A DNA stretch of 64,000 bases from Sporomusa acidovorans (GTDB lineage: Bacteria > Bacillota > Negativicutes > Sporomusales > Sporomusaceae), in the NCBI RefSeq assembly GCF_900101845.1, contig NZ_FNAM01000015.1:1-64000 (forward strand), written 5' to 3'. The notes below the pieces were generated by a model, which searched no databases, had not been told where the DNA came from, and was given only the letters and a program-made list of their open reading frames with translations. Positions 53,286-61,645 of the stretch are shown piece by piece. How positions within the stretch are numbered: position 1 is the stretch's first letter; every line of letters begins with the position of its first letter. The translations under genes were made by a program, and so were the position numbers.

Positions 53286-54710
53286 ATGCGCGTAGAACGT
53301 GATTTTCTCGGAGAAGTGGAGTTACCTGATCAAGTCTACTATGGTGTACAAACGATGCGGGCTGTCCAGAACTTCCCAATTACCGGGCATAAACTGGATA
53401 AGGAATTTATTATTGCCTTGGCGATTGTAAAGAAGGCGGCCGCCAAGGCCAATATGAAGACCGGACGCATGCCGACGCATATTGGCGCTGCCATTGTGGA
53501 AGCCGCTGTTGAAATTATGGCCGGCAAATGGCATGAGCAATTTGTGGTTGATGCCATTCAAGGCGGTGCCGGGACTTCTATGAATATGAATACCAACGAG
53601 GTAATTGCCAATCGGGCTCTGGAAATTCTGGGCCGCCAAAAAGGTGATTACGAATATCTGTCTCCCAATAATCATGTTAATATGGCACAGTCTACCAATG
53701 ACGTTATTCCTACTGCTATTCGTATTGCTTCTATCAGGAAGGCTACCCGCCTGTATAACGAGCTGGTATTGCTGGCTGAGAGTCTGAATCGCAAAGCCGA
53801 TGAATTTAGCCAGGTATTAAAAATGGGCCGGACCCATCTTCAGGATGCGGTACCTATTACCTTAGGCCAGGAGTTTGCCGCGTACGCCGCCGGCGTGAAG
53901 CGAGCTGCCAAACGGGTGCAACGGGCCATGCAATTCTTATTGGCAATCAATATGGGCGCTACTGCTGTTGGAACCGGTTTAAACGCAGAGCCTGAATATA
54001 TTGAAGAAGTAGTTCGCCAGATTTGTTGGCTGACGGATGAACACTTTATTTCGGCTCCTAATTTAGTTGATGCCACGCAAAATACGGATGAACTGGCTGA
54101 GTTCTCAAGTACTCTTAAAATTTGTGCCTTAAGCTTATCCAAAATGGCTAATGATTTAAGGCTGATGGCTTCCGGTCCTAAATGCGGTTTTAATGAAATA
54201 ACGTTACCTGCCATGCAGCCCGGTTCATCCATTATGCCGGGAAAAGTCAATCCGGTTATTCCTGAAATGGTCAATCAAGTCGCTTTTCAGGTCGTCGGCA
54301 ACGATCAGGCAATTAGCCTGGCAGTGGAAGCCGGACAATTTGAACTCAATGTTATGGAGCCGGTTATTGCATATAATCTCTTTAATTCGCTTACCATATT
54401 AACGAATGCGGTAATCATCTTGAACAACCGTTGCATTATGAATATTGTGGCTAATGATTCCAGATGTCAGCAGATGGTTGATGACAGTATCGGGGTTATT
54501 ACGGCGCTTTTGCCCCATATCGGCTACGAAACCGCTTCGCTGATTGCCAAGGAAGCCATCGCCAGTTCGCGTCCGGTAAAGGAAATCATCAAGGCCAAAG
54601 ATCTGATAGCCAGTGACCGGCTGGAAATAATTTTGGCACCTGGTGAAATGACTAAACCGGGAATTGCCGGCAAGCAATACTTGAGCAGCACAAAAGAGGA
54701 TATCGCCTGA
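53286..54710 (+). CDS. aspA: Aspartate ammonia-lyase
   Basis: A 474-residue cytoplasmic enzyme from ATG 53286 (TAGGAGG upstream). It has the superfamily signature GSSIMPGKVNP, preceded by FNEITLPAMQP, and the active-site segments AGTSMNMNTNEVIANRA and NMAQSTNDVIPTAIR. Sequence around NVMEPVIAYNLFNSLTILTN favours aspartase over class II fumarase. It converts aspartate to fumarate and ammonia, feeding the fumarase and malic enzyme encoded next. Confidence 0.88.
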   Translation: MRVERDFLGEVELPDQVYYGVQTMRAVQNFPITGHKLDKEFIIALAIVKKAAAKANMKTGRMPTHIGAAIVEAAVEIMAGKWHEQFVVDAIQGGAGTSMNMNTNEVIANRALEILGRQKGDYEYLSPNNHVNMAQSTNDVIPTAIRIASIRKATRLYNELVLLAESLNRKADEFSQVLKMGRTHLQDAVPITLGQEFAAYAAGVKRAAKRVQRAMQFLLAINMGATAVGTGLNAEPEYIEEVVRQICWLTDEHFISAPNLVDATQNTDELAEFSSTLKICALSLSKMANDLRLMASGPKCGFNEITLPAMQPGSSIMPGKVNPVIPEMVNQVAFQVVGNDQAISLAVEAGQFELNVMEPVIAYNLFNSLTILTNAVIILNNRCIMNIVANDSRCQQMVDDSIGVITALLPHIGYETASLIAKEAIASSRPVKEIIKAKDLIASDRLEIILAPGEMTKPGIAGKQYLSSTKEDIA

Positions 54711-54782
54711 TAGTCGCTAAATATATTGTGTTTAGTGATTTACTATAAAGCACAAAATGCTAAGATTTGAGGGGGTTACAAT

Positions 54783-56012
54783 ATGGATATTCGCGAAGCG
54801 TCATTAAAACTTCACCGTGATAACCAGGGAAAATTAGCAGTGGCTTCAAAAGTACCATTATCTTCCCGGCATGACCTCAGCCTGGCCTACACACCGGGTG
54901 TTGCCGAACCCTGCAAGGAGATAAAAAATAATAAAGACTTGTCTTTTGAACTTACTTGCCGGGGCAACATGATTGCGGTTGTTTCGGACGGTACCCGGGT
55001 TTTGGGGCTGGGTGACATTGGCCCTGAAGCCGCCCTGCCGGTCATGGAAGGTAAATCTGTCCTGTTTAAAACATTCGGTGATGTCGACGCGGTGCCTATT
55101 TGTCTTGATACTAAAGATCCTGATAAAATTATTGAGACAGTTAAACTCTTACAGCCTACTTTTGCCGGAATTAATTTAGAGGATTTTTCCTCGCCCAAAT
55201 GCTATGACATTGAAGATACTTTGAAGGAACAGATGGATATACCCGTATTCCATGACGATCAACATGGGACAGCAATTGCTGCCGTATCGGCGCTTATTGG
55301 CGCCTTGCGGTTTGTAAAAAAGGATTTGGCCACCGCCAAGATTGTTGTGAATGGTGCCGGGGCTGCGGGTACTGCCATTGGCCGGCTGCTGGTTAATGCC
55401 GGGGCGAAAAATGTAATTATGGTGGACGTTCATGGTGCCTTATACAAAGGTATGCCTGGCCTTAACCGTATTCAGACCGAATTGGCCAAGGTTACGAATC
55501 TTACTAAGCTGGAAGGCAAACTGGAATTTGTAGCCAAACATGCCGATGCGTTGATTGGTGTGTCGGCTCCGGGTGCTTTTACTAAAGAGATGATTCAAAA
55601 TATGAACCCTGACCCGATTGTGATTGGCATGGCCAATCCGGTACCGGAAATCAGCTATGAAGAAGCCAAAGCGGCCGGCGCCAAAGTAGCCGGGACAGGT
55701 CGTTCGGATGCACCTAATCAAGTCAATAATGTATCCGTATTTCCCGGCGTATTTCGGGGGGCCATAGATGTACGGGCCCGTCAAATCAATGAGGCCATGA
55801 AAATTGCGGCTGTTTACGCAATTAGTAATTTAATTCCCGAAAATGAATTAAGGGAAGACTATATTGTACCGGATCCTTTTGATCCGCGGGTCGCACCCGC
55901 CGTTGCCGCCGCTGTTGCCAAGGCAGCTATGGACACTGGGGTTGCCCGGATTAACGTTGATCCTGAAGAAATTCGCAGAAGAACAGCAGAACGGATTAAG
56001 CTTAACCGCTAA
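54783..56012 (+). CDS. Malic enzyme (decarboxylating)
   Basis: A 409-residue single-domain-type bacterial malic enzyme converting malate to pyruvate and CO2 with reduction of NAD(P). Features are SLAYTPGVAEPC, the tyrosine and lysine catalytic regions near the start, NLEDFSSPKCYDIE, PVFHDDQHGTAI and the dinucleotide motif VNGAGAAGTAIGRLL. It follows aspA and precedes the fumarase genes. The order suggests aspartate to fumarate to malate to pyruvate. Confidence 0.92.
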   Translation: MDIREASLKLHRDNQGKLAVASKVPLSSRHDLSLAYTPGVAEPCKEIKNNKDLSFELTCRGNMIAVVSDGTRVLGLGDIGPEAALPVMEGKSVLFKTFGDVDAVPICLDTKDPDKIIETVKLLQPTFAGINLEDFSSPKCYDIEDTLKEQMDIPVFHDDQHGTAIAAVSALIGALRFVKKDLATAKIVVNGAGAAGTAIGRLLVNAGAKNVIMVDVHGALYKGMPGLNRIQTELAKVTNLTKLEGKLEFVAKHADALIGVSAPGAFTKEMIQNMNPDPIVIGMANPVPEISYEEAKAAGAKVAGTGRSDAPNQVNNVSVFPGVFRGAIDVRARQINEAMKIAAVYAISNLIPENELREDYIVPDPFDPRVAPAVAAAVAKAAMDTGVARINVDPEEIRRRTAERIKLNR

Positions 56013-56028
56013 GCAAGGAGAGAAAAGA

Positions 56029-56874
56029 ATGCGCACAATCGATGCCTCGCAGATCACAGCCGCTGTCGCTAAGCTGGCTGTTGATGCCAATTATTATTTA
56101 TCTAACGATGTTCGCAGCGCTTTAGAGAACGCCCGGGAGCATGAAGAGTCGCCATTAGGGAAAACCATTCTTGACCAGTTAGTGGAAAATGCCTGCATTG
56201 CCCGTGATGAGCAAGTGCCGATTTGCCAGGATACAGGGATGGCTGTCGTGTTTATAGAAATTGGCCAGGATGTCCATGTTACCGGCGGCAGCATTGAGGA
56301 AGCTGTCAATGCCGGAGTAGCTAAAGGCTATACGGAAGGTTATTTGCGAAAATCAGTGGTGGCGGAACCTCTGTTTAACCGTAAAAACACAGGAAATAAT
56401 ACTCCGGCTGTGTTGCATACCACTATTGTACAGGGGGATAAAATTAAGATTACGCTGGCACCCAAAGGGTTTGGCAGTGAAAACATGAGCGCGCTAAAAA
56501 TGTTTAAACCCTCGGATGGGTTGCCTGCTATCCGGAAATTCGTCGTCGATACCATTTTTCATGCAGGTTCCAATCCCTGCCCGCCGATTATCGTCGGTAT
56601 CGGCATTGGCGGTACAATGGAAAAAGCAGCTTTTTTGGCTAAAAAAGCCCTGATCCGCCCAATTGATAAGCAGAACTCTCATGCCGAATATGCCCGGCTT
56701 GAAAAGGAATTTCTGGATCTAATCAATCAAACGGGAGTGGGGCCGCAAGGCCTTGGTGGAAGAGTAACAGCGCTTGCTGTTAATATCGAATATTATCCAA
56801 CCCATATTGCTGGTTTGCCGGTGGCAATCAATATCAACTGTCATGCCACGCGTCATGCTGAAGTTGAGTTATAG
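56029..56874 (+). CDS. Class I fumarase alpha subunit (possible mesaconase)
   Basis: A 281-residue [4Fe-4S] hydro-lyase subunit from ATG 56029, with CAAGGAG upstream; the upstream frame extension overlaps malic enzyme and is rejected. Likely cluster cysteines lie in VPICQDTGMAVVF, SNPCPPIIVG and INCHATRHAEVEL. With the beta subunit it should hydrate fumarate to malate. Class I fumarases are known to hydrate mesaconate to (S)-citramalate as well, and no other mesaconase is encoded near the methylaspartate operon, so a dual role is likely here. Confidence 0.88.
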   Translation: MRTIDASQITAAVAKLAVDANYYLSNDVRSALENAREHEESPLGKTILDQLVENACIARDEQVPICQDTGMAVVFIEIGQDVHVTGGSIEEAVNAGVAKGYTEGYLRKSVVAEPLFNRKNTGNNTPAVLHTTIVQGDKIKITLAPKGFGSENMSALKMFKPSDGLPAIRKFVVDTIFHAGSNPCPPIIVGIGIGGTMEKAAFLAKKALIRPIDKQNSHAEYARLEKEFLDLINQTGVGPQGLGGRVTALAVNIEYYPTHIAGLPVAININCHATRHAEVEL

Positions 56875-56887
56875 AGAGGTACTAAAG

Positions 56888-57451
56888 ATGGAAGAAACAA
56901 TAAAATTGGTCACTCCGTTGACTGAGGATAAAGTCCGTAAGCTTAAAGCCGGTGATTTTGTGCTTATTACCGGCACCATATATACTGCCCGGGATGCCGC
57001 TCATAAGCGCATGGTGGAAGCCTTGGCGGCAGGAGAAAAACTGCCGGCTGACTTTACTGACCAGATTATCTATTATGTCGGTCCGACTCCGGCCAAACCA
57101 GGCAGGCCGATTGGTTCGGCCGGTCCGACTACCAGCGGACGTATGGATGCCTATGCTCCGCGCATCATGGAAGAAGGGCTGCGCGGCATGATTGGTAAGG
57201 GGTATCGCAGCCCGGAAGTTGTTGAGGCGATGAAAAAACACGGTGCGGTTTATTTCACAGCAACCGGTGGAGCGGCGGCATTGATTGCCAGAACTATTAA
57301 AAAATATGAAATTATCGCTTATGAAGATCTGGGGCCGGAAGCGCTGGCGCGGTTGACAGTGGAAGACTTCCCGGCAATTGTTGTTATTGACAGTGAAGGC
57401 CGGAATTTCTACGATGAGGGACAAAAAAAATACCGTAACATTACCTGCTAA
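56888..57451 (+). CDS. Class I fumarase beta subunit (possible mesaconase)
   Basis: A 187-residue swivelling subunit from ATG 56888 with AGAGG upstream, 13 bases after the alpha gene. It contains KLKAGDFVLITGTIYTARDA, the conserved GPTPAKPGRPIGSAGPTTS and DAYAPRIMEEGLRGMIGKG, and KKHGAVYFTATGGAAAL. Length and motifs match the beta subunit of two-subunit fumarase/tartrate dehydratase enzymes. Confidence 0.9.
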   Translation: MEETIKLVTPLTEDKVRKLKAGDFVLITGTIYTARDAAHKRMVEALAAGEKLPADFTDQIIYYVGPTPAKPGRPIGSAGPTTSGRMDAYAPRIMEEGLRGMIGKGYRSPEVVEAMKKHGAVYFTATGGAAALIARTIKKYEIIAYEDLGPEALARLTVEDFPAIVVIDSEGRNFYDEGQKKYRNITC

Positions 57452-57458
57452 AGTACTG

Positions 57459-57492
57459 CGGCTGCCGCCGGCATATTGCCCGGCGGCAGCCG
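57459..57492 (+). terminator. GC-rich hairpin after the fumarase genes
   Basis: Perfect 13-base arms CGGCTGCCGCCGG/CCGGCGGCAGCCG. An A-run rather than a T-run follows, so it may stabilise the transcript or pause polymerase rather than act as a classic terminator. Confidence 0.6.
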
Positions 57493-57514
57493 AAAAATAC
57501 CTAAAAAGCCTTGC

Positions 57515-57543
57515 TTGACAAACAAATAAAATGTCAGTATAAT
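57515..57543 (+). promoter_or_regulatory. Consensus promoter of the tRNA cluster
   Basis: Perfect TTGACA and TATAAT separated by 17 bases, 15 bases before the first tRNA. Confidence 0.88.
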
Positions 57544-57557
57544 ATGTTCTGTGACTA

Positions 57558-57634
57558 CGGGGCGTGGCTCAGTTTGGTAGAGTACCTGGCTTGGGACCAG
57601 GGGGTCGCAGGTTCGAATCCTGCCGCTCCGACCA
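57558..57634 (+). tRNA. tRNA-Pro (anticodon UGG)
   Basis: The acceptor arms CGGGGCG/CGCTCCG, D-arm GGCTCAG-TTTGGTAGAG, anticodon loop CTTGGGA between CCTGG/CCAGG, T-arm GGTTCGAATCC and an encoded ACCA end form a complete cloverleaf. Confidence 0.95.
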
Positions 57635-57653
57635 CATTATGCAAATCCTTGAC

Positions 57654-57727
57654 GCGGGTGTAGCTCAATGGTAGAGCACTAGCCTTCCAAGCTAGCTACG
57701 AGGGTTCGATTCCCTTCACCCGCTCCA
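57654..57727 (+). tRNA. tRNA-Gly (anticodon UCC)
   Basis: Acceptor arms GCGGGTG/CACCCGC, anticodon loop CTTCCAA, T-arm GGTTCGATTCC and encoded TCCA give a complete 74-base cloverleaf. Confidence 0.95.
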
Positions 57728-57748
57728 TTTTATTTTAAATAGTATTAT

Positions 57749-57824
57749 GCGCCTGTAGCTCAGCGGATAGAGCAACCGCCTTCTAAGCGGTTGGCCGTTG
57801 GTTCGATTCCAACCAGGCGTGCCA
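57749..57824 (+). tRNA. tRNA-Arg (anticodon UCU)
   Basis: Acceptor arms GCGCCTG/CAGGCGT, anticodon loop CTTCTAA, T-arm GGTTCGATTCC and encoded GCCA. Its 3' end is partly duplicated at 59078, marking it as an insertion target. Confidence 0.95.
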
Positions 57825-57832
57825 GAGAAAAC

Positions 57833-57861
57833 AAGGCTCCCGATAATTCGGGAGCCTTTTG
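57833..57861 (+). terminator. Terminator of the tRNA cluster
   Basis: AAGGCTCCCGA/TTCGGGAGCCTT arms followed by TTG. A near-copy (AAGGCTCCCGGGAAATCGGGAGC) lies at 59106-59132. Confidence 0.85.
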
Positions 57862-57886
57862 TTATATAAGAAAAGGGGCTGTCGCG

Positions 57887-58051
57887 CTAGTGGAGCGTCT
57901 ACGCTGAAATCATAATTACTTCGCGGGCCTTTTTCCGCAATGCTTCGTTGTCGTCGGTGTACATATTCTCGATATGCGCACCTCCTCCGCCTCGCCTTGC
58001 GAAAAAATTCCCGCGAATTCTTTCACGCTTTCAACGTAGACGCTCCACTAG
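57887..58051. mobile_element. 165-bp terminal-inverted-repeat element (MITE-like), copy 2
   Basis: Same length as copy 1 (363-527) with only about four substitutions seen by eye, and ends CTAGTGGAGCGTCTACG. It lies 26 bases after the tRNA terminator and at the left edge of the mini-island. Confidence 0.75.
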
Positions 58052-58251
58052 CCCATATTTATTCTTTACTGCATTGTATAGAGTATCTATATGCTATGAA
58101 AATATGATGTTTTGCTTGTTTTTGATATTTTACTGTGTTAGTATTTAGGCAATAATATGAATATATAGATACTGGTTTATGTAAGCAAATTCTTTTTCTT
58201 GTGCTAAAATGCTGAGAAAGTTAGCTGTTTAAGCAAAGGGGGAATACCCGA

Positions 58252-58479
58252 ATGAAACCAAAAGTAAATTTTCAACAGACTGTTGATCAATATAGAAAAA
58301 AAACTAATTTAGCAACATTGAATGGTGTTCGTATTAAAAAGCCTGTGCGTCTAAAGCCGAGGAACGAAAGTGAAAAAATGGCACTATGTCATGCAGTTAT
58401 GTATACGATTAATGAAGCTAAACGTTCTGGAAAGCTGAAGAAAACGGACAGAGGGTATGCGCTGTCATGGAGAGATTGA
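58252..58479 (+). CDS. Small basic protein, first gene of a two-gene island module
   Basis: A 75-residue lysine/arginine-rich protein (begins MKPKVNFQQTVDQYRKK, ends DRGYALSWRD) with GGGGGAAT upstream. No family is recognised. It overlaps the next gene by 13 bases, so the two are co-expressed. The layout of small basic partner plus nucleotidyltransferase-like protein recalls toxin-antitoxin or MNT/HEPN-type modules, but there is no direct sequence proof. Confidence 0.6.
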   Translation: MKPKVNFQQTVDQYRKKTNLATLNGVRIKKPVRLKPRNESEKMALCHAVMYTINEAKRSGKLKKTDRGYALSWRD

Positions 58480-59048
58480 GAGAGAAGCTCCTTAACTGCA
58501 AAGTAATTAAAGATGCTTTGCAAAAGCAAATGATGGTGGCAGGGATAATTAGTGAAGCGTTTAAACAGCATAAGCTTACTCCGGTTGTAGTAGGTGGATT
58601 GGCTGTAGAATTTTATACATTATCCAGTTATCTTACCCAGGATATTGACATGGTCATACCGGGTGATGCTTATGCTAGTGAAATAATGCCTGTATTAGGA
58701 TTTAGAAAATGTAATAACGCATGGGTATTTGAACAAGATCCAACGATTATCGTAGACTTTCCACCCAGTCCGCTAGGTGGTTCATGGGATAAAGTGTTAC
58801 CTGTTGAATTAGAGTCTGGGGAAATAGTATATATGATTTCCGTTGAAGATATTATTATAGATCGTGTACTAGCTGTTAAGTATTGGGGTGACCCCGAGGA
58901 ATGGGCTCAATATATGATGGCTGCTCATTATGATGATATAGATTGGGACTACTGTTTAAAACGGGCAGATGACGAAGTCTGTTTAGAGGTATTCAATAAA
59001 CTTAAGGTACTGGCTGAGAAATATCGGCAGGCTTTTCATGAAAAATAA
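58467..59048 (+). CDS. Nucleotidyltransferase-fold protein (DUF6036-like), second gene of the island module
   Basis: A 193-residue soluble protein. TPVVVGGLAVEFYTLSSYLT followed by QDIDMVIPG is the GG...DxD pattern of minimal nucleotidyltransferases and AbiEii/DUF6036-like proteins. A third acid may be in IIVDFPPSP, and EDIIIDRVLAVKYWG is typical of the helical second half. It could modify tRNA, protein or a metabolite as a toxin. It lies within the tRNA-Arg mini-island. Confidence 0.7.
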   Translation: MERLREKLLNCKVIKDALQKQMMVAGIISEAFKQHKLTPVVVGGLAVEFYTLSSYLTQDIDMVIPGDAYASEIMPVLGFRKCNNAWVFEQDPTIIVDFPPSPLGGSWDKVLPVELESGEIVYMISVEDIIIDRVLAVKYWGDPEEWAQYMMAAHYDDIDWDYCLKRADDEVCLEVFNKLKVLAEKYRQAFHEK

Positions 59049-59077
59049 CGAGGTTATTGTTTGGGTATTATGAATTT

Positions 59078-59137
59078 GATCCCTACCAGGCGTGCCAGGG
59101 AAATCAAGGCTCCCGGGAAATCGGGAGCTTTTTGTTA
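59078..59137 (+). repeat. Duplicated tRNA-Arg 3' end and terminator (right border of the mini-island)
   Basis: GATCCCTACCAGGCGTGCCA followed by GGGAAATCAAGGCTCCCG matches 57805-57841 at all but a few positions, including the encoded tRNA end and the terminator. The copy lacks the rest of the tRNA. This is the usual trace of integration at a tRNA 3' end. Confidence 0.75.
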
Positions 59138-59160
59138 TGTAAAATTGAGCCTAGTCTTGG

Positions 59161-59325
59161 GACTAGTGGTCTGTAAACCCTAATTCTATAGTGTTCTTAC
59201 GAGATCTTTTCCGCCCTGCTTTGTTGTCGTCGGCTTACATATTCCCGATATGCGCGCCTCCTCCGCCTCGGAGGACGAAAAACCTCTCGCAATTCATTCT
59301 ATAGCTTTAAAGTACAAACAATAAG
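59161..59325. repeat. Diverged relative of the inverted-repeat element
   Basis: It starts with ACTAGTGGTCTG and retains the central block (59221-59270, GTTGTCGTCGGCTTACATAT and CCTCCTCCGCCTCG), but the outer arms have changed. It lies about 25 bases after the duplicated terminator, as copy 2 does after the true one, so the whole unit was duplicated. Confidence 0.6.
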
Positions 59326-59340
59326 GGAGATCGTGGATAA

Positions 59341-59655
59341 ATTTATTGTAAAATTCAAAGCTTTTATCAAGAGAACGTTCATGATATTATGGCGAAAACA
59401 GAAGGATTTCTTGAATTTTACCTTGATACGGTGCTTGCTGATACCGCGGGAATTACGGGTATGGAATTAATAAGAAGGACAGACGGACTGGCTAATGTTA
59501 AAGATATAACCGGTATTCCTGATGAGACAAAGCGTATGCGGGCGGAAAGAATTATTGTTACATTTGCCAAAGAGTGTATTATGCAGCGAGAGGCATTGAA
59601 AAATGGGCAAGATTACATCGATTCTATTAACAAGGCAATACGTAAATTTTCGTAA
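59341..59655 (+). pseudogene. mtnK: 5'-truncated methylthioribose kinase gene
   Basis: The reading QENVHDIMAKTEGFLEFYL, then DTAGITGMELIRRTDGLA and TFAKECIMQREALKNG matches the C-terminal quarter of S-methyl-5-thioribose kinase (about 400 residues when complete). The upstream part is missing; the diverged inverted-repeat element ends 15 bases before. ATG 59389 could give 88 residues, but without the ATP-binding lobe it cannot be a kinase. It directly precedes mtnA, its normal partner. Confidence 0.7.
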
Positions 59656-59668
59656 AGGTGGAATTTAA

Positions 59669-60757
59669 ATGGAAAATAAGAAAAATATAATGGACTATGA
59701 GACCGTTGCGCTTGATGAAGAGAATCATGCGCTTGTTATCATTGATCAGACAAAATTGCCGGGAAAGACAGAGATTATCAGTTTGACTACCCAAAAAGAT
59801 ATCTGGGATGCAATTTATTTATTGAAAGTACGCGGCGCGCCGGCTATTGGGGATGCCGCTGCTATCGGTATTTATTTGGCCGCAAAGAACTTACAAACAG
59901 ATAATTATCAAGAGTTTTATACAGAATTTAAAAAAGCAAAAGAGTATCTTGATTCGGCGAGACCTACGGCAGTAAACCTTTCCTGGGCACTTAACCGTAT
60001 GGAAAAAGTGGTCATCGATAATAAAGCGAAGACAATTGCGGAAATCAAAGAGTTACTGCGTCAAGAAGCTATCGCCATAAAAGAAGAAGATATATGGATT
60101 TGCCAAAAGATAGGCGAATATGGCCTTTCGCTGGTAAAACCCGGTGACGGCTTGCTTACCCATTGTAATGCCGGACAACTGGCAACGGCGAAATACGGTA
60201 CAGCGACAGCGCCTATGTATTTAGGCCATCAGAAAGGCTATAATTTTAAAGTTTTTTGTGATGAGACAAGACCTCTGCTGCAAGGTGCACGGCTTACAGC
60301 CTATGAATTATCGGAATCCGGCCTGGATGTAACCCTGATCTGTGACAATATGTCTTCCAATGTAATGAAAAACGGCTGGGTAAATGCTGTTTTTGTGGGC
60401 TGTGACAGAGTCGCCGCCAATGGCGATACGGCAAATAAAATAGGCACATCGATTGTCGCTATTGTGGCCAAAAGATATAATGTTCCCTTTTATGTCTGCG
60501 CACCCACTTCCACGATTGATTATGAAACCCCCACGGGGAAGGAAATAAAAATAGAACAGCGTCCGGATAAGGAAGTTGTAGAAATGTGGTACAAAGAGCG
60601 TATGGCTCCCGAAGGAATAAAAGTTTATAATCCTGCCTTTGATGTTACGGATAATGATTTAATTTCGGGAATTATTACGGAATATGGAATAGCTCGCCCT
60701 CCTTATACGGAGTCTTTGCAAAAAATAGTAGCGTTAAAAAATAAAAAACAGCAATAA
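59669..60757 (+). CDS. mtnA: S-methyl-5-thioribose-1-phosphate isomerase
   Basis: A 362-residue enzyme of the eIF2B-like family, isomerising methylthioribose-1-phosphate to methylthioribulose-1-phosphate in methionine salvage. The catalytic cysteine is C166 ([18 protein letters not shown]) and the aspartate D246 ([11 protein letters not shown]). [17 protein letters not shown] and [17 protein letters not shown] are also diagnostic. AAAGGTGG precedes ATG. With the kinase gene truncated, substrate must come from another kinase or from methylthioadenosine phosphorylase. Confidence 0.93.
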   Translation: MENKKNIMDYETVALDEENHALVIIDQTKLPGKTEIISLTTQKDIWDAIYLLKVRGAPAIGDAAAIGIYLAAKNLQTDNYQEFYTEFKKAKEYLDSARPTAVNLSWALNRMEKVVIDNKAKTIAEIKELLRQEAIAIKEEDIWICQKIGEYGLSLVKPGDGLLTHCNAGQLATAKYGTATAPMYLGHQKGYNFKVFCDETRPLLQGARLTAYELSESGLDVTLICDNMSSNVMKNGWVNAVFVGCDRVAANGDTANKIGTSIVAIVAKRYNVPFYVCAPTSTIDYETPTGKEIKIEQRPDKEVVEMWYKERMAPEGIKVYNPAFDVTDNDLISGIITEYGIARPPYTESLQKIVALKNKKQQ

Positions 60758-60760
60758 ATG

Positions 60761-60799
60761 ATAAAGCAGCCGTAAATACGTAATTTACGGCTGCTTTAT
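60761..60799 (+). terminator. Terminator after mtnA
   Basis: ATAAAGCAGCCGTAAA pairs with TTTACGGCTGCTTTAT around a seven-base loop. Confidence 0.85.
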
Positions 60800-60817
60800 A
60801 AAATAAGGGGGAGTTAG

Positions 60818-60991
60818 ATGGGCGGAGAGAGTATTAAAATATTAGCTGTAAATGATCCTGCCATCAAAGGTTATAGCAAACCGGAATATAAAATCCTTCA
60901 TCATTATAACCAAAAAGTGATTTTTGATATTTTACCCTGGGAGTCTTATTATCCTAAAATGATGGAAGCTTTTGCAGGCAAAGCTGATTAA
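60818..60991 (+). pseudogene. N-terminal fragment of an extracellular solute-binding protein gene
   Basis: ATG 60818 with AAGGGGGAG upstream opens a 57-residue frame: SIKILAVNDPAIKGYSKPEY and VIFDILPWESYYPKMMEAF. This is the conserved beginning of family 1 sugar-type solute-binding proteins, but without a signal peptide, and it stops after GKAD. The remaining 350 or so residues are absent. It may be the relic of a transporter once linked to the mtnKA genes. Confidence 0.55.
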
Positions 60992-61025
60992 TGATTAAAA
61001 GTATGTAAGAGGTTAGTAAGACTAC

Positions 61026-61057
61026 GCCCTACAGTTCAAAAGCGAGAATTGTAGGGC
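61026..61057. terminator. Hairpin between the solute-binding remnant and sspP
   Basis: GCCCTACA and TGTAGGGC arms enclose a 16-base loop. It could end the minus-strand sspP transcript, although its T-run is weak. Confidence 0.5.
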
Positions 61058-61112
61058 ATTTGATCATAGCGATCATAGGTCATATCTAGGCATTTTCCCT
61101 TGTGCAACAAAC

Positions 61113-61262
61113 TTAGGATCCTTCGCCGTGGCGCTGGCCGGTGTGATTTTGGTTTTTTACTTTCTTAGACCCTGAAAGCGGTTCAGGCATATTGTTGTCA
61201 TTATACGTTGTATGCCTGGGGGCATTCGGTTGATCTACGGGATAAGCTTCAGGCTTGGCCAT
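61113..61262 (-). CDS. sspP: Small acid-soluble spore protein P family
   Basis: A 49-residue hydrophilic protein from ATG 61262 (minus strand) with GGAGGAGAT upstream. The C-terminal half ([20 protein letters not shown]) is very close to the conserved core of Bacillus SspP, which is [20 protein letters not shown] as I recall it. SspP is a minor spore-core protein made in the forespore. This is direct evidence that the organism forms endospores. It is too short for standard frame-length cutoffs. Confidence 0.85.
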   Translation of the reverse strand: [49 protein letters not shown]

Positions 61263-61645
61263 ATTATCTCCTCCGATTTGTATTTATAGATTTGCTGGAA
61301 TTCTTTCTGCAATTACTTGCGTCGATTCTTTTGGTGTAGCACCTTTTTCATAGCTTACGGCGCCTTACTTGGTTTTATCCGTGGAAGATTCGAGATTAAT
61401 TGTGGCTTTTCTCCAAAACAAGAAAGCTCCGGCAAGTCTTTTGCAGGATTTGGCAGCTTTTACGAGAAAATACTCAATAACTTACACCATTAGATTTTTG
61501 TTCAAAAATTCTCTAGTAGTAGCCTAGCTGATTAGCGAGCGTATGTTTACTGGCAGAGAACAAGGTATAGATAGGCAGGAAATAATTGTAGTTATATCCA
61601 ATATTTACTTAATAAGTTACATTATCTGACGGAGGACAAATTACT
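61263..61645. other. Gap between sspP and the sensor kinase
   Basis: It contains the sspP promoter region. A minus-strand reading at about 61283-61351 gives GAVSYEKGATPKESTQVIAE and ends at a stop; it looks like a short coding relic of unknown family. No other feature is seen except the GGAGGAC ribosome-binding site of the kinase at 61631. Confidence 0.4.
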
